Assembly: GCA_910579755.1 (NCBI GenBank)
Contig: CAJTVB010000008.1
Span: 1 to 64,000, forward strand
DNA length: 64,000 bases
Direction of reading: 5' to 3'
From: an uncultured Acetatifactor sp.
GTDB lineage: Bacteria > Bacillota > Clostridia > Lachnospirales > Lachnospiraceae
Part shown: positions 25,519 through 34,830 of the stretch, one piece after another
How the letters are laid out: each line of letters begins with the position of its first letter
How positions within the stretch are numbered: position 1 is the first letter of the stretch
Program-made: the position numbers and the translations under genes
Notes under the pieces: model-generated
Told to the model about the DNA's origin: nothing
Databases searched by the model: none
Seen by the model: only the letters and a program-made list of their open reading frames with translations

Positions 25519-26688
25519 TTGAAGGGTTGGAAGAAAACGGCGGCAGTCATGAGTATAGTGCTTTTTGCTGGGGCGGTTCTTAACGCCCCTGATACCCATA
25601 TGGCAGTGGCTGCATCCTCCACACAGCAGAAGATCGACCAGGCAGAGCAGGACAAGAAGGATCTGGAGGACAAACTGGATGAAAACCAGGAGGATCTGCA
25701 GGGTCTGAAGGGGGAGCAGAATAGTCTGAAGAGAGAACTGAATAATCTCAATGACCAGCTTATGGCGGTAGTGGAGAACCTGGAAAACCTGGAAGCGCAG
25801 ATCCGGAATAAGGAGGAAGAGATCCTGACGGCCCAGGCAGCCCTGGAGGAAGCCCGGGCGACGGAAAAATGGCAATATGAGTGTATGGTAGCCCGTATCC
25901 GGCAGATGTATGAACGGCAGGAGGACGATTATCTTGGCGCACTCCTTCAGTCGGGGGGACTTTCGGACATTTTGAACAGAGCAGATTATTTTGAGCGGAT
26001 TGCTGCCTACGAGCGGATGAAGATGGATGAATTCAAAGAAAACCGGGCATTGATCGAGGAACAGGAGAAACGTCTGCAGAATGAGAAGGTGGAGCTGGAC
26101 AATTTGAAGGTGGACGCGGAGGCGGAGCGGAACAAGGTTTCCGGTCTGATCAGCCAGACCTCCAATTCCATTGCCGGATATGCGGATCAGATATCGGAGG
26201 CGGAGCAGAAAGCCAGAGAATATGAGGAGGAGATCCGCAAGCAGGAGGAAAACCTGGAGTACCTGAGGAAAAAGCTGGCGGAGGAGATTGCCATGTCCCA
26301 GGCGGCTGCCAACGCTGCCTGGAGAGATATTTCGGAGGTGAGCTTTGCAGACGGGGACAGGTATTTGCTGGCCAATCTGATTTACTGCGAAGCGGGAGGC
26401 GAGCCTTATGCGGGACAGCTGGCGGTGGGCAGCGTGGTGATCAACAGGGTGCTGAGTTCCCAATATCCTGACTCGGTGGTGGGAGTCATCTATCAGAACA
26501 AGCAGTTTTCTCCGGTGGGCAGCGGCCGGCTGGCTCTGGCCCTGGCGGAAAACAGGGCCACTGAAAAATGCTATCAGGCGGCGGACGAAGCCATGGCGGG
26601 AATCACCAACGTGGGTAATTGTGTGTATTTCCGAACGCCCATAGAAGGTCTCACCGGGATCAGTATCGGCGGACATATATTTTATTAG
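25519..26688 (+). CDS. Coiled-coil SleB-type cell wall hydrolase
   Basis: Secreted peptidoglycan or spore-cortex lytic enzyme. The 389-residue protein has a signal peptide ending near AVAASS, a long coiled coil (about 35-255, rich in heptads, PcsB/CwlO-like) and a C-terminal Hydrolase_2 (SleB/CwlJ) domain from about 275, with the catalytic glutamate in LIYCEAGGEPYAGQLAVG and the later FSPV and GGHIFY segments. The start is a TTG at 25519 with AAGGAAGG about 10 nt upstream. The combination of a coiled-coil regulator with a lytic transglycosylase-like domain suggests control by a membrane partner such as FtsEX, but none is nearby. Confidence 0.87.
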   Translation: MKGWKKTAAVMSIVLFAGAVLNAPDTHMAVAASSTQQKIDQAEQDKKDLEDKLDENQEDLQGLKGEQNSLKRELNNLNDQLMAVVENLENLEAQIRNKEEEILTAQAALEEARATEKWQYECMVARIRQMYERQEDDYLGALLQSGGLSDILNRADYFERIAAYERMKMDEFKENRALIEEQEKRLQNEKVELDNLKVDAEAERNKVSGLISQTSNSIAGYADQISEAEQKAREYEEEIRKQEENLEYLRKKLAEEIAMSQAAANAAWRDISEVSFADGDRYLLANLIYCEAGGEPYAGQLAVGSVVINRVLSSQYPDSVVGVIYQNKQFSPVGSGRLALALAENRATEKCYQAADEAMAGITNVGNCVYFRTPIEGLTGISIGGHIFY

Positions 26689-26776
26689 AGCTGTCCGGGG
26701 CCCCGGCTTTTCGGACCTTCTGCGGCGGCTGCCCGGGAACATGAGCCGTGAACTGGAGTCACGAGTTACAGTCAAG

Positions 26777-27256
26777 TCACAGCCTTCGACGATTCAGGGG
26801 AGCCTGAAACCTGTCGAATTTATCACGGTAAATCATAGTGAGCAGATGGTCCAGCCGGCGCAGGCACAGGGTCATCTGCTTTTCTGTGAGCAGATCCCGC
26901 TCTGTGGCCTCGGCCAGCTCGCCCAGGTCCAGAACCTCCACATAGCCGTCCGGGTGAATGATTACGTCGGCCAGCAGGTCGGTGACGGTGAGGGAGGTTT
27001 TGTCCCGGTCAAAAGCGTAATCCACAATATCACAGTACCAGTACAGCAAAGAATCATCCGTTCGGTAGATTTTGCTTACTTTGACGCCCTCCCGCAGAAA
27101 ATAGCAGGAACAGCCGTGGGAAAAATCCGGTTTCGGCTTCAGAGTGTTCCACCTGGTGATAAGAAATTCATCATTTTGCTCAAGGATTTCGTCATCCTTC
27201 AGGAGAAGGCACTCGGAAGGAATGATGCGCCTGCGGTATAGCTTGGATATGTTCAT
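26777..27256 (-). CDS. DUF402-domain protein
   Basis: About 159 residues. DUF402 proteins have a small beta-barrel with conserved aspartates and are linked to nucleoside di- and triphosphate hydrolysis (as in Bacillus NtdP) or RNA-related roles. The conserved core is seen in YWYCDIVDYAFDRD and LTVTDLLADVIIHPDG, followed by the LDLGEL strand. ATG 27256 is selected by GGAAAGGAG at good spacing; the longer frame to 27331 lacks a site. It diverges from the atp operon and ends about 90 bp from the convergent hydrolase gene. Confidence 0.85.
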   Translation of the reverse strand: MNISKLYRRRIIPSECLLLKDDEILEQNDEFLITRWNTLKPKPDFSHGCSCYFLREGVKVSKIYRTDDSLLYWYCDIVDYAFDRDKTSLTVTDLLADVIIHPDGYVEVLDLGELAEATERDLLTEKQMTLCLRRLDHLLTMIYRDKFDRFQAPLNRRRL

Positions 27257-27373
27257 GATGGAACTCCTTTCCGGGGGACGCCCTGTTTCTGATTTAATAA
27301 AAATACTACAACGTCCGGGGGCGCAAGTCAATGCGGACCGGAAGATTTTTTTGTGAACTGTCTGTAGTTATAC

Positions 27374-27402
27374 TGGACAATTCAGGCAAATGTGAGTATA
27401 AT
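27374..27402 (+). promoter_or_regulatory. Promoter of ATP synthase operon
   Basis: TGGACA (27374-27379), a 17-bp spacer and a perfect TATAAT (27397-27402), about 78 bp before atpZ. Confidence 0.85.
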
Positions 27403-27479
27403 GTACTTTGTCGGCAGGAACCCCAAAGGTAAACAGCGGGGATTCGACTTGCACGTTGGAGGGAAACGGCAGGCTTTTT

Positions 27480-27770
27480 ATGGGAAGACATGGAAAAGAC
27501 GACAAAAAAAAGACTTTCCAGACATTGTCTTTGATCACACAGCTGGGTCTTATGATGATAGCTTCTCTGGGGATGACTACAGCGCTGGGGATCTGGCTGG
27601 ACCAGAAACTGGGCACTTCTTTCCTCACGGTTATTTTCTTTTTTCTGGGGGCTGCAGCTGGCGTTCAGGGGATTTACCGCATGATCAGGCAGATTTTTGG
27701 GGACGAGGGGCATAATAAGGGGCGGAGTACATCCGATGAAAATGACGGAAAAGCTGAAGGGGGCAGATAG
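27480..27770 (+). CDS. AtpZ/AtpI-type ATP synthase accessory protein
   Basis: Small membrane protein of 96 residues with two hydrophobic segments (about 15-37 and 46-67), beginning MGRHGKDDKKK and ending in a charged tail. AtpZ/AtpI proteins help assemble the c-ring or supply Mg2+ to the F1Fo complex. ATG 27480 is chosen over the earlier frame start at 27408; GGCAGG is close upstream. It overlaps the next gene by 35 bp and is the first gene of the operon. Confidence 0.75.
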   Translation: MGRHGKDDKKKTFQTLSLITQLGLMMIASLGMTTALGIWLDQKLGTSFLTVIFFFLGAAAGVQGIYRMIRQIFGDEGHNKGRSTSDENDGKAEGGR

Positions 27771-28203
27771 AACCCTTCTGGAAATGCATACGGGAATGCT
27801 GTGCTTTGGCCTCATCTGCCAGATAGTGGGGTCTTTTTTTGCTTCGGATCAGGGTCTTTATGCAGGGAGCCTGTGGTTCGGAATCGCTTTTGCCATGGTG
27901 GGGAGCATACATATGGCCCGTACTCTGGACCGGGCGCTTGCCTGCGGCGACGGCGCTGCAAAGGTGATCACCCGGGGATATGTTTTCCGATATATCATGA
28001 TTATCGTGATCATGGGAATTATTGCCGTGACAAAGGTTTTGAACGTGCTGGTGGTTTTTCTGGGGTATATGAGTTTAAAAGCGGCGGCCTATATTCAGCC
28101 TTTTACGCATAAACTCTATAACAGATTGTTTCATGAGACAGATCCTGTGCCCGGGCCTGCGCCGGAGGCGGAGGACGTTTCTGCCGGTTCTGAATCTCAA
28201 TAA
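27736..28203 (+). CDS. atpI: ATP synthase subunit I-like protein
   Basis: Membrane protein of about 155 residues with four hydrophobic segments (about 20-40, 45-65, 80-100 and 102-122), the AtpI layout, and a proline/alanine/glutamate-rich tail. AtpI aids c-ring assembly. ATG 27736 follows GGCGGAG; the frame start at 27697 lies well inside atpZ and is not supported. It is the second gene of the operon, 15 bp before atpB. Confidence 0.75.
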   Translation: MKMTEKLKGADRTLLEMHTGMLCFGLICQIVGSFFASDQGLYAGSLWFGIAFAMVGSIHMARTLDRALACGDGAAKVITRGYVFRYIMIIVIMGIIAVTKVLNVLVVFLGYMSLKAAAYIQPFTHKLYNRLFHETDPVPGPAPEAEDVSAGSESQ

Positions 28204-28218
28204 AAAGGAGGTGAGAGT

Positions 28219-28959
28219 ATGGAATATGGGATTTTGTTATCCGGGGGAGCCGATGTGGACTTTATGATCCACGGGATATTTCAGTATTCATTTTTCGGTC
28301 ATACGGTCTGGATAACAACGACACATGTCTGCATCCTGATCGTCATGCTGATTCTGGTGGGATTCGCCATAGCTGCTAACCGCTGTATTGCAAAGGCGGC
28401 TCAGGTGCCCGGCGGGTTTCAGAATGTGGTGGAACTGATCGTGGAAAAGCTGGATGGTATGGTGGACACCTCCATGGGCAAGGCTGCACCGAAATTTTAC
28501 AATTATATCGGTACGGTGTTCATCTTTATTCTGGTCAGCAATATTTCCGGTCTTCTGGGATTGAGGCCGCCCACTGCCGATTACGGCGTGACGCTGCCCC
28601 TGGCATTGATCACGTTTACCATGATCCACTTTAACAAGTGGAAATACCAGAGGCCAAAGACCATTTGGGAAGACGCGTGTTCACCGCTGCCACCCTGGCT
28701 GCCGATCTGGATACCTATTAACCTGATCAGCTGGTTTGCCGTGCCGGTATCTCTGTCCCTGCGTCTGTTTGCCAATGTTCTGTCCGGCACGATCATGATG
28801 GCGCTGGTGTACGGACTGCTGAAGTGGTTTGCCACCATTTGGCCGGCGGCACTGCATATTTATCTGGATCTGTTCTCCGGAGCGATTCAGACATATGTAT
28901 TCTGTATGCTGACCATGACATACATTTCAAGTGAGATCGGTGACGGAACCAGGCGCTGA
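28219..28959 (+). CDS. atpB: ATP synthase subunit a
   Basis: Fo subunit a forms the ion half-channels against the c-ring in the membrane. The 246-residue protein has five to six helices; the essential arginine is in SLRLFANVLSG (about residue 182), and the last helix contains IQTYVFCMLTMTYIS, the usual C-terminal signature. AAGGAGG precedes the ATG at ideal spacing. Given the Na+-type c subunit two genes on, the channel probably carries Na+. Confidence 0.96.
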   Translation: MEYGILLSGGADVDFMIHGIFQYSFFGHTVWITTTHVCILIVMLILVGFAIAANRCIAKAAQVPGGFQNVVELIVEKLDGMVDTSMGKAAPKFYNYIGTVFIFILVSNISGLLGLRPPTADYGVTLPLALITFTMIHFNKWKYQRPKTIWEDACSPLPPWLPIWIPINLISWFAVPVSLSLRLFANVLSGTIMMALVYGLLKWFATIWPAALHIYLDLFSGAIQTYVFCMLTMTYISSEIGDGTRR

Positions 28960-29069
28960 GGTGTCTGGAACGTGTGCCGCATCCGCCCGAAGTCCGGTGT
29001 GGGCGGTGCGAAAAAAACTCTTTCCGGACCAAACAATAATGTAAATTTTTTACTAGGAGGAGACAAAAA

Positions 29070-29324
29070 ATGGATTTCAATGAAAATTTTATTCTGGGAT
29101 GTTCCGCAATTGGCGCCGGCCTGGCAGTAATCGCCGGTATCGGACCTGGTGTAGGACAGGGTATCGCGGCAGGTCATGCTGCTTCTGCTGTGGGACGTAA
29201 TCCCGGCGCTCAGTCCGAGATCAGAACCATGATGCTTTTGGGTCAGGCAGTGGCAGAGACCACAGGTCTGTACGGTCTGTTGATCGCATTCCTGCTGCTG
29301 TTCGTAAAACCTCTTCTGCCTTAA
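29070..29324 (+). CDS. atpE: ATP synthase subunit c, Na+-binding type
   Basis: Ring-forming proteolipid of 84 residues with two membrane helices joined by a polar loop RNPGAQ. The ion site has Q30 on helix 1 and V61, E63, T64 and Y68 on helix 2. This spacing matches the Na+-binding set Q32/V63/E65/S66/Y70 of Ilyobacter tartaricus, with threonine in place of serine. A proton-type ring normally lacks the glutamine and the hydroxyl after the glutamate, so Na+ coupling is predicted. AGGAGG lies upstream. The 110-bp gap after atpB is the largest before atpA. Confidence 0.96.
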   Translation: MDFNENFILGCSAIGAGLAVIAGIGPGVGQGIAAGHAASAVGRNPGAQSEIRTMMLLGQAVAETTGLYGLLIAFLLLFVKPLLP

Positions 29325-29377
29325 TGGAAAGGCGCAAAATAATATGCACCATTTAGGAGGCAGAAAGGAGACCAAGG

Positions 29378-29920
29378 ATGATACTTTTAACAGAAGGCCA
29401 GTCTATGTCCAGGCTGTTTGACCTGGACTGGCAGCTGCTGGCTGACGCCTCTCTGATGATCATTGCGATCTTTGTCCTGTTTCTTCTGATGAGTTTCCTT
29501 TTGTTCAATCCTGCCAGAAAGATGCTGCAGGGCCGCCGGGATAAGATCCGCGGCGAGCTTGAGACAGCAAAGCGGGATATGGAAACGGCAGGGAGCTTAA
29601 AGGAAGAATATGAGACAAAGCTCAGAGAGATCGACAGGGAAGCGGAGAGCATCTTAAGCGAAGCGCGCAAAAAGGCGCTTGGCAATGAAAACCAGATCAT
29701 TGCCGAGGCCAGGGAAGAAGCAGCCCGCATACTGGCACATGCGCGCAAGGAGGCCGAACTTGAGAAGCAGAAAATGTCTGACGATGTGAAGAAGGAAATC
29801 ATCTCCGTTGCGGCGCTGGTAGCCGGCAAGGTGGTGGCGGCATCCATCGATACCACCGTGCAGAACCAGCTGATCGATGAGACCTTAAAGGAAATGGGTG
29901 AAAAGACATGGCTAAATTAG
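29378..29920 (+). CDS. atpF: ATP synthase subunit b
   Basis: Peripheral stalk subunit, 180 residues: one N-terminal membrane helix (about 25-45, ending LLFNPARK), then a long right-handed coiled coil rich in A, E, K and R. It holds the F1 head still against the c-ring. ATG 29378 has GGAG upstream; an in-frame ATG at 29405 (MSRLFDLDW) is an alternative. The gene overlaps atpH by 13 bp. Confidence 0.94.
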   Translation: MILLTEGQSMSRLFDLDWQLLADASLMIIAIFVLFLLMSFLLFNPARKMLQGRRDKIRGELETAKRDMETAGSLKEEYETKLREIDREAESILSEARKKALGNENQIIAEAREEAARILAHARKEAELEKQKMSDDVKKEIISVAALVAGKVVAASIDTTVQNQLIDETLKEMGEKTWLN

Positions 29921-30462
29921 TATCCAAAACATACGGTGAAGCCTTGTTTGAGGTTGCGATGGAGTCCGGCGGTGACAAGGCCGGAGAGCTGCTGGAGGAA
30001 GTAAGGGGGATTATGGAGATCCTGTCAGCGAATCCGCAGTTTGATGAGCTGATGAAGCATCCGGGGATTCCGAAGCAGGAGAAGCTCCGGGCAGTGGAGG
30101 AGGCCTTCCGGGGGCATGCCAGCGACGAGCTGGTGAATTTCCTGGAGGTGGTCATATCCAAGGAAAGATACGGAGAGCTGCCTGCTGTTTTCGCATATTT
30201 TGAAGACAGGGTGAAGGAGCAGAAGGGAATCGGGGAAGCCTATGTGACTACCGCGGTGGAGCTTACTGCGGCCCAGAGATCCGCAGTGGAGGCAAGACTT
30301 CTGGCCACCAGTGGTTATCGCAGAATGGAAATGCACTACAAGGTGGATCCTTCTATCATCGGAGGCATGATTGTCCGGATCAACGACAGAGTTGTGGACA
30401 GCAGTATCCGCACGAAGCTGGACGGACTGACAAAACAATTATTAAAAATTCAGCTGGGCTGA
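29908..30462 (+). CDS. atpH: ATP synthase subunit delta
   Basis: Connects the b dimer to the top of F1. The 184-residue protein starts LVSKTYGEALFEVA, has the helical N-terminal domain and the C-terminal motif IIGGMIVRINDRVVDSS that marks OSCP/delta proteins. It overlaps atpF by 13 bp and is followed 28 bp later by atpA. Confidence 0.95.
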   Translation: MAKLVSKTYGEALFEVAMESGGDKAGELLEEVRGIMEILSANPQFDELMKHPGIPKQEKLRAVEEAFRGHASDELVNFLEVVISKERYGELPAVFAYFEDRVKEQKGIGEAYVTTAVELTAAQRSAVEARLLATSGYRRMEMHYKVDPSIIGGMIVRINDRVVDSSIRTKLDGLTKQLLKIQLG

Positions 30463-30490
30463 CCGGCTGAAAGAAAGGTGCGACAGATCC

Positions 30491-31993
30491 ATGAGTTTAA
30501 GACCTGAAGAAATAAGTTCTGTGATCAAGGATCAGATTAAGAGATATTCGGCTGCGCTGGATGTGTCCGACGTGGGTACCGTTATCCAGGTGGCAGACGG
30601 TATTGCCCGTGTCCATGGTCTGGAAAACGCCATGCAGGGTGAGCTTCTGGAGTTCCCCGGCGAGGTGTACGGTATGGTGCTGAATCTGGAAGAGGACAAC
30701 GTAGGTGTTGTTCTTCTGGGAAGCGCCAAAAATATCAATGAAGGCGATATTGTCAAAACTACGGGACGCGTGGTGGAGGTTCCGGTAGGTGATGCCATGC
30801 TGGGAAGAGTAGTCAATTCCCTGGGGCAGCCCATCGACGGCAAAGGACCTATTCAGACTACCGCTTACCGCAAGATCGAGCGTGTGGCCAGCGGCGTTAT
30901 CACCAGAAAGAGCGTGGATACACCGTTGCAGACAGGTATCAAGGCAATCGATGCCATGGTGCCCATCGGAAGAGGCCAGCGTGAGCTGATTATCGGTGAC
31001 CGCCAGACAGGTAAGACGGCTATCGCCATCGACACGATCATCAATCAAAAAGGACAGAACGTAAAATGTATTTATGTGGCTATCGGTCAGAAGGCTTCGA
31101 CCATTGCCAACATTGTAAAGACTCTGGAGGAGTACGGCGCAATGGCATATACCACGGTGGTGGTGTCCACGGCCAGCGACCTTGCCCCCCTGCAGTATAT
31201 TGCTCCCTACTCCGGATGCGCCATCGGCGAGGAGTGGATGGAAAATGGACAGGATGTACTGGTGGTTTATGATGACCTGAGCAAGCATGCTACTGCTTAC
31301 AGAACACTCTCCCTGCTCCTTCGTCGTCCGCCCGGGCGTGAGGCGTATCCCGGAGACGTGTTTTATCTGCATTCCAGGCTGTTGGAGCGTGCGGCCAGGA
31401 TGAACGAGGAGTACGGCGGCGGATCGCTGACCGCTCTTCCGATCATTGAGACCCAGGCAGGAGACGTATCCGCGTATATTCCTACCAACGTGATTTCCAT
31501 CACAGACGGCCAGATTTATCTGGAGACAGAAATGTTCAACTCCGGATTCCGTCCTGCAGTCAATGCAGGTCTTTCCGTGTCCCGTGTGGGAGGCGCCGCT
31601 CAGATCAAGGCCATGAAGAAGATCGCGGCTCCTATCCGTACAGAGCTTGCTCAGTACAGAGAGCTGGCCAGTTTTGCACAGTTCGGATCCGAGCTGGATG
31701 CGGACACCAAGGAAAAGCTGGCACAGGGCGAACGGATCAAGGAGGTGCTGAAGCAGCCCCAGTATAAACCCATGCCTGTTCAGTATCAGGTGGTTATCAT
31801 TTATGCGGTTACGCATAAATATCTGCTGGATATACCTGTGGAGGATATCACCAGGTTTGAGCAGGGGCTGTTTGATTTCCTGGATACAAAATATCCTGAG
31901 GTTCCCGGAAACATTGCATCGGAGAAGGTGATTTCCGATGCCACAGAGGAAATTCTGGTGAAGGCCATCCAGGAGTTTAAAAAACAGTTCTAG
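30491..31993 (+). CDS. atpA: ATP synthase subunit alpha
   Basis: Non-catalytic nucleotide-binding F1 subunit, 500 residues. It shows the P-loop GDRQTGKTA (about 170), the Walker B region DVLVVYDDLSKHA (about 260) and the signature PIIETQAGDVSAYIPTNVISITDGQ (given here only as position about 318-342). All segments are complete and the length is standard. GAAAGG precedes the ATG. Confidence 0.97.
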   Translation: MSLRPEEISSVIKDQIKRYSAALDVSDVGTVIQVADGIARVHGLENAMQGELLEFPGEVYGMVLNLEEDNVGVVLLGSAKNINEGDIVKTTGRVVEVPVGDAMLGRVVNSLGQPIDGKGPIQTTAYRKIERVASGVITRKSVDTPLQTGIKAIDAMVPIGRGQRELIIGDRQTGKTAIAIDTIINQKGQNVKCIYVAIGQKASTIANIVKTLEEYGAMAYTTVVVSTASDLAPLQYIAPYSGCAIGEEWMENGQDVLVVYDDLSKHATAYRTLSLLLRRPPGREAYPGDVFYLHSRLLERAARMNEEYGGGSLTALPIIETQAGDVSAYIPTNVISITDGQIYLETEMFNSGFRPAVNAGLSVSRVGGAAQIKAMKKIAAPIRTELAQYRELASFAQFGSELDADTKEKLAQGERIKEVLKQPQYKPMPVQYQVVIIYAVTHKYLLDIPVEDITRFEQGLFDFLDTKYPEVPGNIASEKVISDATEEILVKAIQEFKKQF

Positions 31994-32041
31994 ATCAGGC
32001 GGCGGGAAACCGCCCCAAAAGAATAGAAATGAGGACAGAAT

Positions 32042-32905
32042 ATGGCATCAATGCGTGATATAAAGCGCCGCAGAAGCAGTATTCAGGGCACCCAGCAGAT
32101 CACTAAGGCCATGAAGCTGGTGTCCACTGTCAAACTGCAGCGCGCCAGAGCAAACGCGGAGCGCTCCAAGGATTATTTTACCAGTATGTATGACACGGTG
32201 AACAGTATCCTGAAGCGGGTGGGACATATCGAGCACAGATATTTGGTCTCAGGTGCTTCCCGGAAAAAAGCTGTGATTGTCATCACTTCGAACCGGGGTC
32301 TGGCGGGAGGCTATAATTCCAATGTGATCAAGCTGGTGACCAGAAACCCTCAGTGGGAAAAGGAAGACCTGGTGATTTACACCGTGGGTAACAAGGGCCG
32401 TGAGGCTTTTGTCCGGTATGGGTATGAGGTGAAGGATGGCTATAACGATGTGGTAGAGAGCCCTGCCTACGGGGATGCGCTTGCATTGTCGGAGGAGCTG
32501 CTGCAGGCCTTTGCGGCGGGTGAGGTAGGGGAGATATACCTGGCGTACACAGCGTTTAAAAATACTGTGAGCCATGTCCCTACCCTGCTGAGGCTGCTTC
32601 CCATAGAACGTACAGAGGGGAATGAGGAGGATGCCGGAAAAGCATCCGCCATCATGAACTTTGAACCGGAGGATGAGGAAGCTCTGAATCTGATCATTCC
32701 CAAATATGTGACAAGCCTGATCTACGGCGCGCTGATGGAGGCTGTGGCCAGCGAAAACGGAGCCCGTATGCAGGCTATGGACAATGCCACCAGTAATGCG
32801 GAGGAAATGATCCAGGATCTGGCGCTGAAGTATAACAGAGCCCGCCAGGGTTCCATCACACAGGAATTGACAGAGATCATAGCCGGCGCGGAAGCGCTGG
32901 GATGA
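32042..32905 (+). CDS. atpG: ATP synthase subunit gamma
   Basis: Central rotor shaft of F1, 287 residues. The N-terminal helix SMRDIKRRRSSIQGTQQITKA and C-terminal helix ending ITQELTEIIAGAEALG form the coiled coil that turns inside the alpha-beta ring; VIVITSNRGLAGGYNSNV marks the central Rossmann-like domain. GAGGAC lies before the ATG. Its stop is 41 bp before atpD. Confidence 0.96.
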   Translation: MASMRDIKRRRSSIQGTQQITKAMKLVSTVKLQRARANAERSKDYFTSMYDTVNSILKRVGHIEHRYLVSGASRKKAVIVITSNRGLAGGYNSNVIKLVTRNPQWEKEDLVIYTVGNKGREAFVRYGYEVKDGYNDVVESPAYGDALALSEELLQAFAAGEVGEIYLAYTAFKNTVSHVPTLLRLLPIERTEGNEEDAGKASAIMNFEPEDEEALNLIIPKYVTSLIYGALMEAVASENGARMQAMDNATSNAEEMIQDLALKYNRARQGSITQELTEIIAGAEALG

Positions 32906-32946
32906 GAAGAAATATGCCCGCAGACAGCGGGCGGAAAGAGGTAGAA

Positions 32947-34344
32947 ATGGCAGGAGAAAACAGAGGCAAGGTTACTCAGGTCGTGGGCGCGGTGCTTGAC
33001 ATCCGCTTCGACGAGGGTAAGCTGCCCGAGATTAACGAAGCGATCCGCATTCCTACCAGAGAGGGCGGTGAGCTGACCGTGGAGGTTTCCCAGCATCTGG
33101 GCGACGATACGGTCAGATGTATTGCCATGGGCAGCACCGACGGTCTGGTGAGGGGAATGGATGCGGTTGCAGCCGGCGCTCCCATTTCTGTCCCGGTGGG
33201 TGAAAAAACACTGGGGCGGATATTCAATGTGCTGGGGCAGCCTATAGACAATAAGCCTGCTCCGGAGGGAGTATCCTATGAGCCGATTCACAGGCCTGCT
33301 CCCCAGTTCGAGGAACAGTCTACGGAAACGGAGCTTTTGGAAACAGGCATCAAGGTGGTGGATCTGCTCTGCCCCTATCAGAAGGGCGGAAAGATCGGTC
33401 TGTTCGGCGGTGCGGGTGTAGGAAAAACCGTGCTGATTCAGGAGCTGATCAGAAATATCGCCACGGAGCACGGCGGCTATTCCGTGTTTACCGGCGTGGG
33501 CGAGCGTACCCGTGAGGGAAACGATTTGTACCATGAAATGACGGAATCCGGGGTTATCGATAAGACCACCATGGTGTTCGGACAGATGAATGAGCCCCCC
33601 GGGGCCAGAATGCGGGTGGGCCTTACAGGGCTTACCATGGCAGAGTATTTTCGTGATAAGGGCGGCAAGGACGTGCTGCTGTTCATTGATAATATTTTCC
33701 GTTTTACCCAGGCAGGAAGTGAGGTGTCCGCGCTTTTGGGACGTATGCCTTCCGCGGTGGGATATCAGCCCACACTGCAGACCGAAATGGGCGCTCTTCA
33801 GGAGAGAATCACATCCACGAGAAACGGTTCCATCACCTCCGTTCAGGCGGTCTACGTGCCTGCGGATGACCTGACGGACCCGGCGCCTGCCACCACCTTT
33901 GCTCATCTGGATGCTACCACCGTGCTTTCCCGAGGCATCGTGGAGCTGGGAATTTATCCGGCAGTGGATCCTCTGGAGTCCACATCCCGAATCCTGGATC
34001 CCAGAATCGTGGGTGAGGAGCATTACCGCACGGCCCGGGGAGTGCAGGAGATTCTGCAGAGGTACAAGGAGCTGCAGGATATCATTGCAATTCTGGGTAT
34101 GGATGAATTGTCCGAGGAGGATAAACTTGTGGTATCCCGTGCCCGTAAGGTGCAGAGATTCCTGTCACAGCCCTTCTTCGTGGCCGGACAGTTTACAGGT
34201 CTGGAAGGAAAGTATGTACCCATCAATGAGACGATCCGCGGTTTCCGTGAGATTCTTGACGGAAAGCATGACGATATTCCGGAAAGCTATTTCCTGAATG
34301 CGGGCAGCATCGATGATGTACTGGCGAAGGTGCAGAAGAAGTGA
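32947..34344 (+). CDS. atpD: ATP synthase subunit beta
   Basis: Catalytic F1 subunit, 465 residues. The P-loop is GGAGVGKTVL (about 157), the catalytic glutamate lies in TGVGERTREGND (about 185), and Walker B in DVLLFIDNIFRF (about 240); the DELSEED-type lever reads MDELSEEDKL (about 385). ATG 32947 is chosen because AAAGAGG precedes it and the product then begins MAGENRGKV as in relatives; the frame is open back to 32902 but that start overlaps atpG. Confidence 0.97.
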   Translation: MAGENRGKVTQVVGAVLDIRFDEGKLPEINEAIRIPTREGGELTVEVSQHLGDDTVRCIAMGSTDGLVRGMDAVAAGAPISVPVGEKTLGRIFNVLGQPIDNKPAPEGVSYEPIHRPAPQFEEQSTETELLETGIKVVDLLCPYQKGGKIGLFGGAGVGKTVLIQELIRNIATEHGGYSVFTGVGERTREGNDLYHEMTESGVIDKTTMVFGQMNEPPGARMRVGLTGLTMAEYFRDKGGKDVLLFIDNIFRFTQAGSEVSALLGRMPSAVGYQPTLQTEMGALQERITSTRNGSITSVQAVYVPADDLTDPAPATTFAHLDATTVLSRGIVELGIYPAVDPLESTSRILDPRIVGEEHYRTARGVQEILQRYKELQDIIAILGMDELSEEDKLVVSRARKVQRFLSQPFFVAGQFTGLEGKYVPINETIRGFREILDGKHDDIPESYFLNAGSIDDVLAKVQKK

Positions 34345-34415
34345 CGCTCGGCGGGGGAGATGCCCCCGTAGACATTGTGCCGTTTGGACGGCGTGTTGGT
34401 TAGGGAGGAATGAGC

Positions 34416-34820
34416 ATGGCGGATAAGAAAAGCCTTCTCCTGAGAATCATCACACCGGACCGGATATTTTATGAAGGTCAGGCGGAGATGGTGGAATTTA
34501 ATACCACAGAGGGAGAGATCGGCATATTGCCGGGACATATTCCGCTTACTGTGATCCTGAAACCGGGGATTCTGAGGATCCATGAGGCGGAAGCCGAAAA
34601 GGAAGCGGCTCTTCATGCGGGATTTGCGGAGATTCTTCCGGACAGTGTGAAGATTTTGGCCGAGATCGTGGAATGGCCCGAGGAGATCGACGAGGATCGG
34701 GCGGAAGCGGCAAAGGACAGAGCCCAGGAGCGTCTGCGGAACAAGGCTTCCGAGACAGACGTGGCCAGGGCGGAGACTGCTCTGCAGAGAGCGGTGGCAC
34801 GTATAGAGGTGCTGAGATAA
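34416..34820 (+). CDS. atpC: ATP synthase subunit epsilon
   Basis: Rotor subunit that couples gamma to the c-ring and can inhibit ATP hydrolysis. About 134 residues: an N-terminal beta-sandwich with FNTTEGEIGILPGHIPL (about 28-44) and a C-terminal two-helix hairpin rich in A, E and R. ATG 34416 has GGGAGG 6 nt before it; ATG 34410 would touch that site. It is the last atp gene. Confidence 0.95.
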   Translation: MADKKSLLLRIITPDRIFYEGQAEMVEFNTTEGEIGILPGHIPLTVILKPGILRIHEAEAEKEAALHAGFAEILPDSVKILAEIVEWPEEIDEDRAEAAKDRAQERLRNKASETDVARAETALQRAVARIEVLR

Positions 34821-34830
34821 GTTTTAACAA

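Noticed and set aside
30497..31816. Long minus-strand frame (439 codons) opposite atpA, and similar ones opposite atpD (32722-34023), the methyltransferase gene (35430-36407) and the SleB-type gene (25510-26775)
   Set aside because: Each lies fully opposite a well-supported conserved gene, its product is rich in H, Q, R and S without any domain, and no ribosome site fits. They are codon-bias shadows.
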